Shown: positions 24,085-33,096, numbered from the stretch's first letter. The stretch: DNA of 64,000 bases from Nitrospiraceae bacterium (GCA_002726235.1 PBSN01000008.1:98659-162658); one strand, 5' to 3'. The notes: generated by a model from the letters alone, not told the origin. Program-made: numbers and translations.

Positions 24085-25074
24085 TCATCCGGCTTCTGAC
24101 TTCTCGCACAGCCAGCAGGCTGTCTCATGCGCAGGCTCGGTTTGAATTAACGATGGGTTCTGATCCATACAGTGGTCGAGTCGATCTTTGCAACGAGGCG
24201 CAAAGTGGCAGCCTTGAGGGTAGAGCAATGGGGAGGGAACCATGCCGTCAATTGATGCGAGACGGGTAGACGGGTGGTCTGGTCGAGGGAGTGCATTGAG
24301 TAGGGCTTTCGTATAAGGATGCTGAGGGTTCTTGAAGAGCGTCATCACGTCAGTTTGTTCTACGATTTTACTTGCGTACATGACCACCACGTTACGTGCA
24401 AATTGTGCAACGATGCCAAGATTATGCGTGATCAAGAGGATGGCCATTCCCATTTCAGACTGCAAGGTTCTTACTAGGTCGAGAATTTGAGCTTGGATGG
24501 TCACATCGAGGGCTGTGGTTGGCTCATCCGCGATAAGAAGGTCGGGGCTGCAGGCGAGGGCCATGGCGATCATGACTCGCTGCTTCATTCCACCTGAAAG
24601 CTCATGGGGATATTGGTCGATTCGTCTCTTGGATGAGGGAATTTCTACTCGGTCCAATAATCGTAAGGATTCGGTTCTTGACTGTTCTTTGGTAAAACCC
24701 TTGTGTGTGAACAATGCTTCTCCAATTTGTTCGCCGATTCTGAATACCGGATTGAGTGATGTCATGGGTTCCTGGAAGATCATTCCGATCTTGTTTCCAC
24801 GAATATTTCGGAGCTCGTGGTCGGTAGTTTTCGTCAGGTCTTGGCCATTGAAGATGATTTGGCCGTTGACAACTTTTCCTGGATAATCAAGCAATTGCAT
24901 AATCGAGAGCGCCGTCACCGATTTTCCACATCCGGACTCTCCAACTAGGGCAAGGGTTTCTCCAGGCAGGATCTGAAAACTCACATCTTGCACAGCGCCG
25001 ACTTCACCTTTCTCGGTAAAAAATGACGTGGAGAGATTTCTCACATCAAGTAATGGAGTGTTTGGCTTGCTCAC
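24085..25074 (-). CDS. Oligopeptide/dipeptide ABC transporter ATP-binding protein (OppD/DppD type)
   Basis: 329 residues. Walker A GESGCGKSV, Q-loop MIFQEPMTSLNPV, signature LSGGMKQRVMIAMAL, Walker B LLIADEPTTALD, and the C-terminal peptide-transporter extension with GCHFAPRCKDRLDHC. It is the first ATPase of the importer. Its start is directly adjacent to the end of the OppC-type permease gene. Confidence 0.92.
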   Translation of the reverse strand: MSKPNTPLLDVRNLSTSFFTEKGEVGAVQDVSFQILPGETLALVGESGCGKSVTALSIMQLLDYPGKVVNGQIIFNGQDLTKTTDHELRNIRGNKIGMIFQEPMTSLNPVFRIGEQIGEALFTHKGFTKEQSRTESLRLLDRVEIPSSKRRIDQYPHELSGGMKQRVMIAMALACSPDLLIADEPTTALDVTIQAQILDLVRTLQSEMGMAILLITHNLGIVAQFARNVVVMYASKIVEQTDVMTLFKNPQHPYTKALLNALPRPDHPSTRLASIDGMVPSPLLYPQGCHFAPRCKDRLDHCMDQNPSLIQTEPAHETACWLCEKSEAG

Positions 25075-26058
25075 TTATCTTCTTCTCAGTTTTGGGTTTA
25101 GCGCTTCTCGTAAGCCTTCTCCAAAAAGATTGAACGCGAGGACGACGATGAGAATGGCAAATCCGGGGATGAAAAATAGCCATGGGGCATCAAAAATAAA
25201 TCCCTTTCCGTCGGAAAGGATATTCCCCCATGTTGCAAATGGCGGTTGTACTCCAAATCCCAAAAAACTCAGGCCTGATTCGGTCAGAATAGCCGATGCG
25301 ACACCAATGGTGGCTGAGACAAGGACTGGAGCCATCGCGTTGGGTATCATGTGGCGGAAAATAATTCGGTGTTCTGGCAATCCCAACGCCTTTGCCGCAA
25401 CGACAAAATCCTGTTCTCTCAATGACAAGAATTCTGCGCGAACGAATCGCGCGGTACCCATCCAACTGGTCACTCCGATCACGATCATGATGTTGTAGAT
25501 ACTTGGTGGGAGGAGTGCAACGACCGTAAGGATCAAGAAGAATGTTGGAAAGCAGAGCATGACATCAGTAAAACGCATGATCAGAGTATCGACGGTGATG
25601 AAACCAAGTTTGACGTTGCCGTAGTACCCAGACAGACCCCCAAGCAAGATTCCAATTGCCACTGATATTCCAACTGCGATAAATCCTATTGAAAGAGAGA
25701 CAAATGACCCTTGAAGCATGCGAGCGAAGACATCACGCCCCAGCTCATCGGTTCCGCATAGGTAGACTCCAAATACCGGACGGTCTTCACTAGGAATGAG
25801 ATTGGTAGACGATTCCGACATAGGAGGAAGGAACTTGTCTGGAAGGCGTACGGTTGAAGGATCGAAGATCACGACCCATTCGGTGGTGAACTTGGCTACG
25901 ATTGCCAGCATCAATAGTAGACCCAACACGATCATGCCAAAGATCGCGAGACGATCTTTCTTCAGTATTCGCCAAAATTCCTGCAGTTGGGTTTCAGGCG
26001 GAGGGAGTTGGGCTATTTCCTGCTGGGTGCTCATCGCTGATTCGTTTGTTGCCATCAC
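25075..26058 (-). CDS. Oligopeptide/dipeptide ABC transporter permease (OppC/DppC type)
   Basis: 327 residues. The N-terminal OppC_N helix (LAIFGMIVLGLLLMLAI) precedes the transport domain with five further helices and the EAA loop (AAKALGLPEHRIIFRHMIPNA). The segment YLCGTDELGRDVFARML is characteristic of the C-type permease. It forms the channel with the OppB-type protein. Its start overlaps the OppB-type stop. Confidence 0.92.
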   Translation of the reverse strand: MMATNESAMSTQQEIAQLPPPETQLQEFWRILKKDRLAIFGMIVLGLLLMLAIVAKFTTEWVVIFDPSTVRLPDKFLPPMSESSTNLIPSEDRPVFGVYLCGTDELGRDVFARMLQGSFVSLSIGFIAVGISVAIGILLGGLSGYYGNVKLGFITVDTLIMRFTDVMLCFPTFFLILTVVALLPPSIYNIMIVIGVTSWMGTARFVRAEFLSLREQDFVVAAKALGLPEHRIIFRHMIPNAMAPVLVSATIGVASAILTESGLSFLGFGVQPPFATWGNILSDGKGFIFDAPWLFFIPGFAILIVVLAFNLFGEGLREALNPKLRRR

Positions 26059-27017
26059 TGTAACCGTATTCGAGGATCCACCACTGCATACAACAGGTCG
26101 GAAACCAATGTTCCTACAAGCGTGAGCACGGCAGCGATAAAGTTGATGGTGAGAATCACGGGGAAATCGCGTGCAAGAATGGCTTCATATCCAAGCCGTC
26201 CGAGTCCTGGCCAGGCAAAAATCTGTTCGAAAATAACCGAGCCCCCGATAAGAGCCGGAAGTAGGAATCCAAACATGGTGACGAACGGAAGCAATGCGTT
26301 CTGAAGTGCATGGCGGTAGATGACGTTATCTTCTGAGAGCCCTTTGGCGCGTGCAGTTCGAACATAGTCCTGCCCCACCACCTCCAACATTTGTGAACGG
26401 ACATAGCGTGAAAGAACCGCGATGCCACCGATGGCGGACATGAGAGATGGGATCACTAAGTGCCAGAGGCGGTCCATTGATCTGAATACCATGTCAGCAT
26501 CTTCCATGCCAAACGTTTTCATCCCAATGACGGGTACATTAAAGGTGTTGACCACCCACAAGATCATGATGTACGACAGGAAAAAACCGGGGATTGAGAT
26601 CAGTGCATAGGCAGTGAAGGTTGTTGTCCGGTCGTACGTTGAGCCTCTTCGAATCGCCGCATGAATGCCTGTAGGAAACGAGAGACTCCATATGATAAGG
26701 GTTGCACAGATCAGTAAGGGGAGTGAATTGAGAAAACGCTGCCAGATTTTTGGAAGGACAGGCTGGTTATCTTTGAAGGACTTCAATTCTCCAGTGAAGA
26801 GATCCCGCATCCAATACACATACTGAACGTGCAGTGGGTCATCGAGATGAAAGGCAGCCCGGATATTTTCTATGTCGGATGGCTTCATTCTTGGGTTTGA
26901 CGGATCAACCTGACTTGGCTCGCCAGGAGCAAGGTGTATGACCGAATGTGCCACGATGGAAACAATGATCAACGTGACGATGCGTTGGAGGATGTTTCGA
27001 GCGATGTAGGTCCACAT
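26055..27017 (-). CDS. Oligopeptide/dipeptide ABC transporter permease (OppB/DppB type)
   Basis: About 320 residues from ATG 27017 (MWTYIARNILQRIV), which lies two bases after the stop of the binding-protein gene. A farther upstream in-frame start would overlap that gene and add an unlikely polar leader. Six membrane helices, the B-type features LGEDNVI-like EAA loop (TARAKGLSEDNVIYRHALQNA) and GSVIFEQIFAWPGLG. Inner-membrane half of the importer channel. Confidence 0.92.
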   Translation of the reverse strand: MWTYIARNILQRIVTLIIVSIVAHSVIHLAPGEPSQVDPSNPRMKPSDIENIRAAFHLDDPLHVQYVYWMRDLFTGELKSFKDNQPVLPKIWQRFLNSLPLLICATLIIWSLSFPTGIHAAIRRGSTYDRTTTFTAYALISIPGFFLSYIMILWVVNTFNVPVIGMKTFGMEDADMVFRSMDRLWHLVIPSLMSAIGGIAVLSRYVRSQMLEVVGQDYVRTARAKGLSEDNVIYRHALQNALLPFVTMFGFLLPALIGGSVIFEQIFAWPGLGRLGYEAILARDFPVILTINFIAAVLTLVGTLVSDLLYAVVDPRIRLQ

Positions 27018-27019
27018 AA

Positions 27020-29152
27020 TCAGAATGCTGGCGTATGTTCCAGTTTTCGCCACTTATTAAAGTAGAATTGGATGGCTCCATGCTTGAGCGGATAGATTTT
27101 TTTATAGCGCTCGGTTCCATCAGGCTGGGGCTCCACGATTACGATCTTTTTGTCGAGAATGCGAGTCCCCTTACTCGCATAGAGGAATGTATATGGCTGA
27201 TCTTCGTGAATAATTTTGTGTAGTTTATGTGTCAATGTGCGCTGTTGGACACGATCATATTCTTGTCGAATGCGGACGATCAGTTTATCAACTTGTGGGT
27301 TGTTGTATCCGACAAAATTTAGCTGTTGAGGACCGGCTTGGGACGAATGCCATATTTGATAAAGGTCTGGGTCGATACCCATACTCCATCCAAGTACTGT
27401 CGCATCAAAATCTCCGGTATTAATAAAGTCTTTGAGAAATACCGCCCACTCAAAGTATTGCGTATTACATTTGATTCCGATTTTCTTCCAAGCGTTTTGC
27501 GCGATCGACATAATGTTTTTGCGAATAGAATTGCCGCTATTTGTGACCATGTTAAATTCGAAAATATTTCCATCTTTTTCGAGCCACCCCTCAGTATTTT
27601 TTTCCCACCCGAGGGATGCAAGTAGTGTGCGTGCACCCTCTGGATCGTAGGGAACTGGCTGAATTGACTCGTCATACCACTCTGTGATTTTGGGAAAGGG
27701 CCCGGTTACTCGCTCCGCCTCGTTGTACATAATATATTCGATAATCTCATCGACATTAATGGCCATGCTCATTGCTCGACGGACTTGAGGGTTGGCAAAG
27801 AGTGGTTTGCGGTTGTTGTACCCGATATAGACGTAGCCGAATCCAAGGTTCGAGAAGTTTTGATATCTGTCGTCCTCACGATAGCGTGCGACTTGGTGTG
27901 GGAGGGTAGAGTAAAAGTCAATTGCGCCTGTTCGAAACTCGACTTCTTGTATTAGACTATCTGGGATAATTCGAACGATATACTGCTCGTATTCTGGCGC
28001 ACCCTCCCAGTAGTCCTCGTTTCGATCAAGCTTGATAAACTGGTCGCCCTGCCATTCGACAAAACGAAACGGTCCAACTCCGATCGGATTACGATTGAAC
28101 GTGCTATCACGCATGCCGAATGTTTCTCGCGTCACTTCTGAGAGGTTGCGCTCATCCATTTCTTTTTGCATGGCGGTATCATTAAGGAGATGCTCTGGAA
28201 GGATACCCATCGTCCACGCCGAGATAGCAGGTGAGTACAGCCGTTTATAAATTATTTTTATGGTGTGGGAGTCAAGAATTTCAATGGCCTTGATGGGTTC
28301 GAAGTCTGAAGTCCGGGGCGAAATGTTTCTGGGGTTCATAATCGAGGCATAGGTAAATTTGACATCGGTAGCGTCGAACTCTTGTCCATCGTGGAATCGC
28401 ACTCCTTGGCGAAGATGAAACAAAATCTCTGGATTATGCTCGGTAACATTGAGGAGTGATGGGAGTTGCGCTTTGACCTGCGCCACAATGTTGTCATCCA
28501 CTGAATCTACATTGTTGAGGTACTTGTTGTGTCGAAAATGGGTACCGTATTGATTTCCGATGACCGGTGTTAAGCGATCGAAAAAGTCTTGATCAACTCG
28601 ATTAAGCGTAAATGCAAGGCGTTCGGGGATAGTGATTGATATCGCAACTGATGTCGTTTTCGGTTTATTCTTGCCATCCCGAGTTCGAACGTCGATAGTC
28701 GTGGTCTGCAATTCCGAAGGTATCCTGCGCATACCAAGTAAGATGCTATTCAACTCAGGAAAGGCTTTGGTGTCGAGCGCATACTGTATTCGTTGTTCAA
28801 TACGTGCACTGGTTGCTGGCTTTCCATCAGGAAGTTGAGAGTCTGGGTCGACGAGTAAATAGGCCTGCTCTGTAATGGCCCAGTTGGTCGCCAGGCGGCC
28901 ACGAAGTGCAAGGTTCTCATCTAGATCCACTAGACCCTCGAAGACCATACCGACGATAGTGCTGCTTGCACTATCTGCATTCAAAATCGGGTTCAAAATC
29001 TTCGCATCACCACTTGAGGCTTCAATGTATTTTAGAAGTCGTTTTGGGTTTCCCTTCGTCTGCGTCTCATAGGTGGGAACCCAGAAGTAAGACTGTAGCA
29101 AGAGAGCGGCTAGGAGCAGTGGAACGAGAATCAGGAGGCGCTTAATCCACAT
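27020..29152 (-). CDS. ABC transporter substrate-binding protein, family 5, enlarged
   Basis: 710 residues; family 5 binding proteins are usually 500-600. A single N-terminal membrane helix (LLILVPLLLAALLL) with no lipobox suggests a membrane anchor or an uncleaved signal. Family features: PILNADSASSTIVGMVFEGLVDLD near the start, GVRFHDGQEFDATDVKFTYASIMNP, and VRRAMSMAINVDEII. A stretch of about 130 residues between the first and second family blocks (around residues 120-240) is extra. Substrate is probably a peptide or a similar small molecule. Confidence 0.88.
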   Translation of the reverse strand: MWIKRLLILVPLLLAALLLQSYFWVPTYETQTKGNPKRLLKYIEASSGDAKILNPILNADSASSTIVGMVFEGLVDLDENLALRGRLATNWAITEQAYLLVDPDSQLPDGKPATSARIEQRIQYALDTKAFPELNSILLGMRRIPSELQTTTIDVRTRDGKNKPKTTSVAISITIPERLAFTLNRVDQDFFDRLTPVIGNQYGTHFRHNKYLNNVDSVDDNIVAQVKAQLPSLLNVTEHNPEILFHLRQGVRFHDGQEFDATDVKFTYASIMNPRNISPRTSDFEPIKAIEILDSHTIKIIYKRLYSPAISAWTMGILPEHLLNDTAMQKEMDERNLSEVTRETFGMRDSTFNRNPIGVGPFRFVEWQGDQFIKLDRNEDYWEGAPEYEQYIVRIIPDSLIQEVEFRTGAIDFYSTLPHQVARYREDDRYQNFSNLGFGYVYIGYNNRKPLFANPQVRRAMSMAINVDEIIEYIMYNEAERVTGPFPKITEWYDESIQPVPYDPEGARTLLASLGWEKNTEGWLEKDGNIFEFNMVTNSGNSIRKNIMSIAQNAWKKIGIKCNTQYFEWAVFLKDFINTGDFDATVLGWSMGIDPDLYQIWHSSQAGPQQLNFVGYNNPQVDKLIVRIRQEYDRVQQRTLTHKLHKIIHEDQPYTFLYASKGTRILDKKIVIVEPQPDGTERYKKIYPLKHGAIQFYFNKWRKLEHTPAF

Positions 29153-29170
29153 GGTATACGTGGATGAGGT

Positions 29171-29602
29171 TTAGGCTGAAGGAGGGCCTTTGATATTCGG
29201 TTCGTAGAGGACTTGTATGGTATTGCCATCGGGATCAGCGATGTAGAACGAATAACTTCCATCACGGTGTGTCTTCGGTGCCTTCGTGATTGGTATCTCA
29301 CATTGTTCAATCCATCTCAGCATCTCGTCGACGGCTTCGGGGTTTTCCATGAGAAAGCCAAAGTGGTCCAGTGAGGTTGAGCTTGGTTGCGGGTATATCG
29401 TGGGGTGTTCTGCAATTTGATGTAAGGCCAAATTATCTGCACCAGAACTGAGGTAACTGTTCAATGGATCTGGCTCCCATACGGGATACATCCCGAAGAC
29501 GCGCAGGTAAAATGCTTTTGATTGTTGAATATCGCCCACACGAAGGGCAAGGTGTCTAATGCCGAGTGAATGTGGTGATTGTTTCACGGTGTTTTCAGCC
29601 AT
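29171..29602 (-). CDS. VOC (glyoxalase/dioxygenase) superfamily protein
   Basis: 143 residues with two beta-alpha-beta-beta-beta modules: GIRHLALRVGDIQQSKAFY in the first, TSLDHFGFLMENPEAVDEML in the second, and the terminal YIADPDGNTIQVLYEP. Conserved His and Glu positions fit a metal-binding VOC site. It precedes the ABC importer genes by 18 bases on the same strand, so it may be co-transcribed. The substrate is unknown. Confidence 0.85.
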   Translation of the reverse strand: MAENTVKQSPHSLGIRHLALRVGDIQQSKAFYLRVFGMYPVWEPDPLNSYLSSGADNLALHQIAEHPTIYPQPSSTSLDHFGFLMENPEAVDEMLRWIEQCEIPITKAPKTHRDGSYSFYIADPDGNTIQVLYEPNIKGPPSA

Positions 29603-29731
29603 CGCGAGTTCTGCCTATGGGGTTAAGAAATGAGAGCAAAACTTATCACGAACCGATGTGACTGGGCAACGGACCCCGATAGATTCAACGAGGCGTTGTT
29701 TGGTTTGGTATTGGCCATTACGTATAGGGCT

Positions 29732-29758
29732 TTGAAGTTCGGCGAAGTCCCGTATAAT
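29732..29758 (+). promoter_or_regulatory. Candidate sigma-70 promoter of the NHL-repeat gene
   Basis: A perfect TATAAT at 29753-29758 with TTGAAG at 29732-29737 (15-base spacing) or TTTGAA at 29731 (16-base spacing). Predicted start of transcription is about 30 bases before ATG 29795. Consensus match only. Confidence 0.45.
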
Positions 29759-29794
29759 TACGTTGGGAATACGAATACGAAATGGAGGGAAAGC

Positions 29795-30697
29795 ATGATT
29801 TTTAGATCATATCTGATTGGCGTCTTTCTTGTTGTGATCGTGATGCTGAGTTATCACCTAGTGTATGCCTTTGGCGATGAGGCGATGTTTCTCAAGGCTT
29901 CCTCTGGAACATTTAACCATCCGCACGATCTAACCCTCGACCCGAGCAGTCAGTATCTGTACGTTGCAGATGTGGGGAGTCACGTGGTTAAGGTTCTCGA
30001 TCCCTTTTCCCTCAAGATACTTGGTGTGATTGGGAAGGGAGAGCTGTCGGCTCCGCACGATGTAGCCTTTGATCGTATGGGTCGATTGCTTGTGGCTGAC
30101 AGTGGGAACGATCGGATTGTGATCTACAAGGTCAATGGTGTGAATGCGACATATGAGGGAGAGTTGAGTAGTAACTTGGGAAGCCCTGAGGGAGTCACGT
30201 CGGATTCGCGTGGCGTCATTTATGTGACCAATGCGCGATTGCACAACGTTGTAATGTTTAAAGATGGAAAGAGTATTGGTGTTCTCGGTTCTCATGGGGC
30301 AGGGGCGCGTCAGTTCGTTCGACCACACGATATTGAGCTTTCCTACGATAGCCAACTCTATGTTGCCGATCCTGGGAATAATCGAATTCAAGTCGTGAGT
30401 CCGAGTCTTGACGTGCTCGGAACATTTGAGGGTGATAGGACGGATTTTCACGAACCAAAATATATCGCTATAGACGAAGGTAATTGGCTATACGTTGCGG
30501 ATCAGTACAATCATCAAGTAAAGGTGTTCAATGAAGCTAGGAAGTATTTAGCAACGATAGGGACAGGCAAAGCTGGACAAGAGATTGATCAACTCAATGG
30601 GCCGGAAGGTGTTGAGGCACGTAGCGGGCAGATCTGGATTGCCGACACGCATAACGATCGGATTGTGTTGTATAAGTGGAAGATGTTCGAGCCATAA
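29795..30697 (+). CDS. NHL-repeat beta-propeller protein, exported
   Basis: About 300 residues from ATG 29795, chosen because GGAGGGA precedes it and a signal-like helix (YLIGVFLVVIVMLSYHLVYA) follows. The rest is a run of five or six NHL repeats, each with a core like LYVADVGSHVVKVLD, LLVADSGNDRIVIY or LYVADPGNNRIQVV. This predicts a single beta-propeller, likely outside the inner membrane. NHL propellers bind proteins, RNA or other ligands, and some are enzymes, so no activity is claimed. It is followed after 116 bases by ttuB. Confidence 0.85.
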   Translation: MIFRSYLIGVFLVVIVMLSYHLVYAFGDEAMFLKASSGTFNHPHDLTLDPSSQYLYVADVGSHVVKVLDPFSLKILGVIGKGELSAPHDVAFDRMGRLLVADSGNDRIVIYKVNGVNATYEGELSSNLGSPEGVTSDSRGVIYVTNARLHNVVMFKDGKSIGVLGSHGAGARQFVRPHDIELSYDSQLYVADPGNNRIQVVSPSLDVLGTFEGDRTDFHEPKYIAIDEGNWLYVADQYNHQVKVFNEARKYLATIGTGKAGQEIDQLNGPEGVEARSGQIWIADTHNDRIVLYKWKMFEP

Positions 30698-30795
30698 AAG
30701 ATATTGGCGATTTGATATTACGCCCCGATCGGCATGCCCGGGACAGAGTGTGTTATATTTCGCGGCAGACAATCAAACAACTGTATGCATTGATT

Positions 30796-30811
30796 TTTAG
30801 ACATGTCTAAA
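30796..30811. promoter_or_regulatory. Perfect 16-base palindrome before ttuB
   Basis: TTTAGACATGTCTAAA reads the same on both strands and ends two bases before the ttuB ATG. It occupies the place of the ribosome-binding site, and no other Shine-Dalgarno is visible. It could be a dimeric repressor operator or an RNA hairpin that masks the start. Confidence 0.5.
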
Positions 30812-30813
30812 CG

Positions 30814-31011
30814 ATGAAAATTCATCTCTCTCAGCCTGATCGAACTCTCGAGCTTCAAGGTCCCAAACAGGTTAAGGCGATTCTGAAAAACCTTGATATT
30901 ATTCCGGCGACTGTACTTGTCATTCGCGACGGTGGGCTTCTTACCGAAGATGAGATGGTTCGTGATGTGGACAGCATTGAGATTCGATCGGTGATCTCCG
31001 GGGGCATATAG
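30814..31011 (+). CDS. ttuB: MoaD/ThiS-type sulfur carrier, probable TtuB
   Basis: 65 residues with a beta-grasp pattern: MKIHLSQPDRTLEL, then VKAILKNLDIIPATVLVIRDG, and the C-terminal ISGGI. Such proteins carry sulfur as a thiocarboxylate on a C-terminal Gly-Gly; here one Ile follows the pair. The gene abuts a TtuA-type thiolase gene (TAG then ATG with no gap), which supports TtuB rather than ThiS or MoaD. An exposed Gly-Gly would need removal of the Ile. Confidence 0.8.
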   Translation: MKIHLSQPDRTLELQGPKQVKAILKNLDIIPATVLVIRDGGLLTEDEMVRDVDSIEIRSVISGGI

Positions 31012-31944
31012 ATGAAATGTCGTAAATGTTTAGACAAAGCGGTGTTGTCGATTCCCCGGCACAATACCGCGCTATGTGGTCCGTGTCTGACTGAGTATGC
31101 GCAAATTCAAGTGGAACGTGCGATCGGACGAGAGAAAATGTGTACAAAGGAGAACAAAATTCTCGTTGCAGTATCTGGAGGGAAGGACAGTCTGGCATTA
31201 TGGGATATTTTGCTGAAGTTGGGGTACTACGTAGATGGACTGTATGTGAACTTAGGCATCGGTCAGTATTCGGTTCGATCACGGCAAAAAGTGGAAGCGT
31301 TTGCGGAGTTGCGTAACGCAATGTTGTTCACAAAAGATGCCGCCAACGATGAGGGTATTGGCATTCGTGAGTTAGCCGATCTTGTGCGCCGTCCCACCTG
31401 TGCAGCGTGTGGGTGTATCAAACGCTACCAGTTCAATCGAGTGGCTGTTGATCAGAACTATGATGTTCTTGCCACAGGACACAATCTTGATGATGAAGCC
31501 GCTCGATTAATGGGAAATGTGCTGCGTTGGAACCAGGAGTTTCTTGAAAAGCAGGGGCCTGTTCTGCCCGCCTCGATGGAAGGTTTCGCGAAAAAGATCA
31601 AGCCCCTCTATCGTCTGACCGAACGAGAAATTGCAGCCTACTGTGTGGTGAACGGTATTGACTACATCGTTGAGGATTGTCCCATGGCGACGGGATCGCG
31701 ACTTCTTGTCTACAAGGAAGCACTGGATGTGATCGAGCAAGCTTCACCCGGGTCAAAACAGAGTTTTTATTGGGGTTTTCTTGTTCAGCAAGGGGCAAAA
31801 GCACAATTGGATCACCAATCGATGTCTGACCGAGACATCGCGATACTTCATCCCTGCGAAGAGTGTGGGCAGCCAACCTCTGCAGCAATGTGTAGCTACT
31901 GTAAGCTTATGGCGAAGGCGCAAATCCATCAAAAAGTCTCATAA
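31012..31944 (+). CDS. ttuA: tRNA 2-thiolation enzyme, TtuA type
   Basis: 310 residues. N-terminal zinc site (CRKC, then CGPC), PP-loop ATP site VAVSGGKDSLALWD, central cysteines TCAACGCIKRY and DCPMATGS that would hold the catalytic Fe-S cluster, and a C-terminal zinc site (CEECGQ, then CSYC). This is the TtuA/Ncs6 group. TtuA makes 2-thio-ribothymidine at tRNA position 54, using TtuB as sulfur donor; Ncs6-type relatives thiolate the wobble U34. The adjacent beta-grasp gene favours TtuA. Confidence 0.85.
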   Translation: MKCRKCLDKAVLSIPRHNTALCGPCLTEYAQIQVERAIGREKMCTKENKILVAVSGGKDSLALWDILLKLGYYVDGLYVNLGIGQYSVRSRQKVEAFAELRNAMLFTKDAANDEGIGIRELADLVRRPTCAACGCIKRYQFNRVAVDQNYDVLATGHNLDDEAARLMGNVLRWNQEFLEKQGPVLPASMEGFAKKIKPLYRLTEREIAAYCVVNGIDYIVEDCPMATGSRLLVYKEALDVIEQASPGSKQSFYWGFLVQQGAKAQLDHQSMSDRDIAILHPCEECGQPTSAAMCSYCKLMAKAQIHQKVS

Positions 31945-31946
31945 CC

Positions 31947-32699
31947 TTGTCACAACACAATCACTCGCTTCTCTCCGTTGTCATCCCGATTCATAACGAG
32001 CGTGACAATGTTTCTCCATTGACCGAACAGATTATTCGTGTTCTGTCAGACGCGCAGGAACCCTATGAGATTATTTTTATTGATGATGCAAGTACTGATG
32101 GGGGCGATGTCATTCTTGACAAACTCGACGCAGCGCACGAGGGTGTGCGGGTATTTCATTTTGCACAACGTTGTGGCCAGACTGCGGCGTTTGATGCTGG
32201 CTTTAAACAGGCTAGAGGCGATCATGTTGTCACGCTTGATGGGGACTTGCAATATGATCCCGCAGATATTCTTCGCTTGCTTCCCTTAAGTAAGAATTTT
32301 GACCTTGTGTGCGGAAGGCGAGCGACACGAAATGATGATGCGATTCGAGGATTCTCTTCTCGACTGGCTAATGAGGTTCGGAATTTTGTAACCCGTGATC
32401 ATGTGCATGATACGGGGTGTTCGTTGAAAATATTCAGTCGAAATCTAGTCGATCGATTGCAGCTTTTTGACGGAATGCATCGATTTTTTCCAGCACTTGC
32501 AAAGATGCATGGCTGTACTGTAACCGAGTGTGATGTCCAGCATTTTCCGCGTGTCCACGGAGAATCGAAGTATGGCATCTGGAATCGATTGTGGCGTGGG
32601 CTTGTGGATTTATGTGCGGTGTGGTGGATGAACAGGCGTTGTCTGCGATATGAGTATCGATTCTCGGCAGCAACTCAAACGAAAAAGGAGTCACCATGA
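31947..32699 (+). CDS. Glycosyltransferase family 2
   Basis: 250 residues. GT-A fold start LLSVVIPIHNERDNVSPL, DXD-like TLDGDLQYDPADI, and IIFIDDASTDGG. It resembles dolichyl/undecaprenyl-phosphate sugar transferases but has no C-terminal membrane pair. No ATG is near the fold start; the frame begins with TTG at 31947, without a visible ribosome-binding site, so the start is uncertain. The stop overlaps the next gene by four bases. Confidence 0.82.
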   Translation: MSQHNHSLLSVVIPIHNERDNVSPLTEQIIRVLSDAQEPYEIIFIDDASTDGGDVILDKLDAAHEGVRVFHFAQRCGQTAAFDAGFKQARGDHVVTLDGDLQYDPADILRLLPLSKNFDLVCGRRATRNDDAIRGFSSRLANEVRNFVTRDHVHDTGCSLKIFSRNLVDRLQLFDGMHRFFPALAKMHGCTVTECDVQHFPRVHGESKYGIWNRLWRGLVDLCAVWWMNRRCLRYEYRFSAATQTKKESP

Positions 32700-32962
32700 G
32701 TGAAGCCGTCTGGCTCTCAATAGGATTTCTCGGGCAGATAGCGTTTTTTTCCAGATGGTTGGTGCAGTGGATTTATTCGGAACGGCGGAAAAAAATGGGC
32801 GTTCCCGTCGCATTTTGGTATTTGAGCCTTGCCGGCGGACTGATTACGCTTTCCTATGCCATACACCGGATGGATCCGGTATTTATTACCGGCCAAGCCG
32901 TTGGGGCGGCTGTTTATATTCGTAACCTGATGCTTATTGACAAGGATCCCCAAGCGTCATGA
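32696..32962 (+). CDS. LAB_N domain membrane protein
   Basis: 88 residues and about three membrane helices, matching the lipid A biosynthesis N-terminal (LAB_N) domain: GFLGQIAFFSRWLVQWIYSE, then VPVAFWYLSLAGGLITLSYAI. It overlaps the glycosyltransferase by four bases (ATGA). Together they look like a polyprenyl-phosphate or lipid-linked sugar modification pair, probably for the cell envelope. This combined role is inference. Confidence 0.85.
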   Translation: MSEAVWLSIGFLGQIAFFSRWLVQWIYSERRKKMGVPVAFWYLSLAGGLITLSYAIHRMDPVFITGQAVGAAVYIRNLMLIDKDPQAS

Positions 32963-33096
32963 GCTGAGGTGACTGTCTTGTGTAGTGAGGGGGCATGGAA
33001 TAGAATAGCCGCCCGTTAGAAGTCTTCCAGAGACGGAAGGATCCTTTATGGAGGATCTCCACCATCATTTTTTATAAGTAAGGAGGAGTAAAGATT

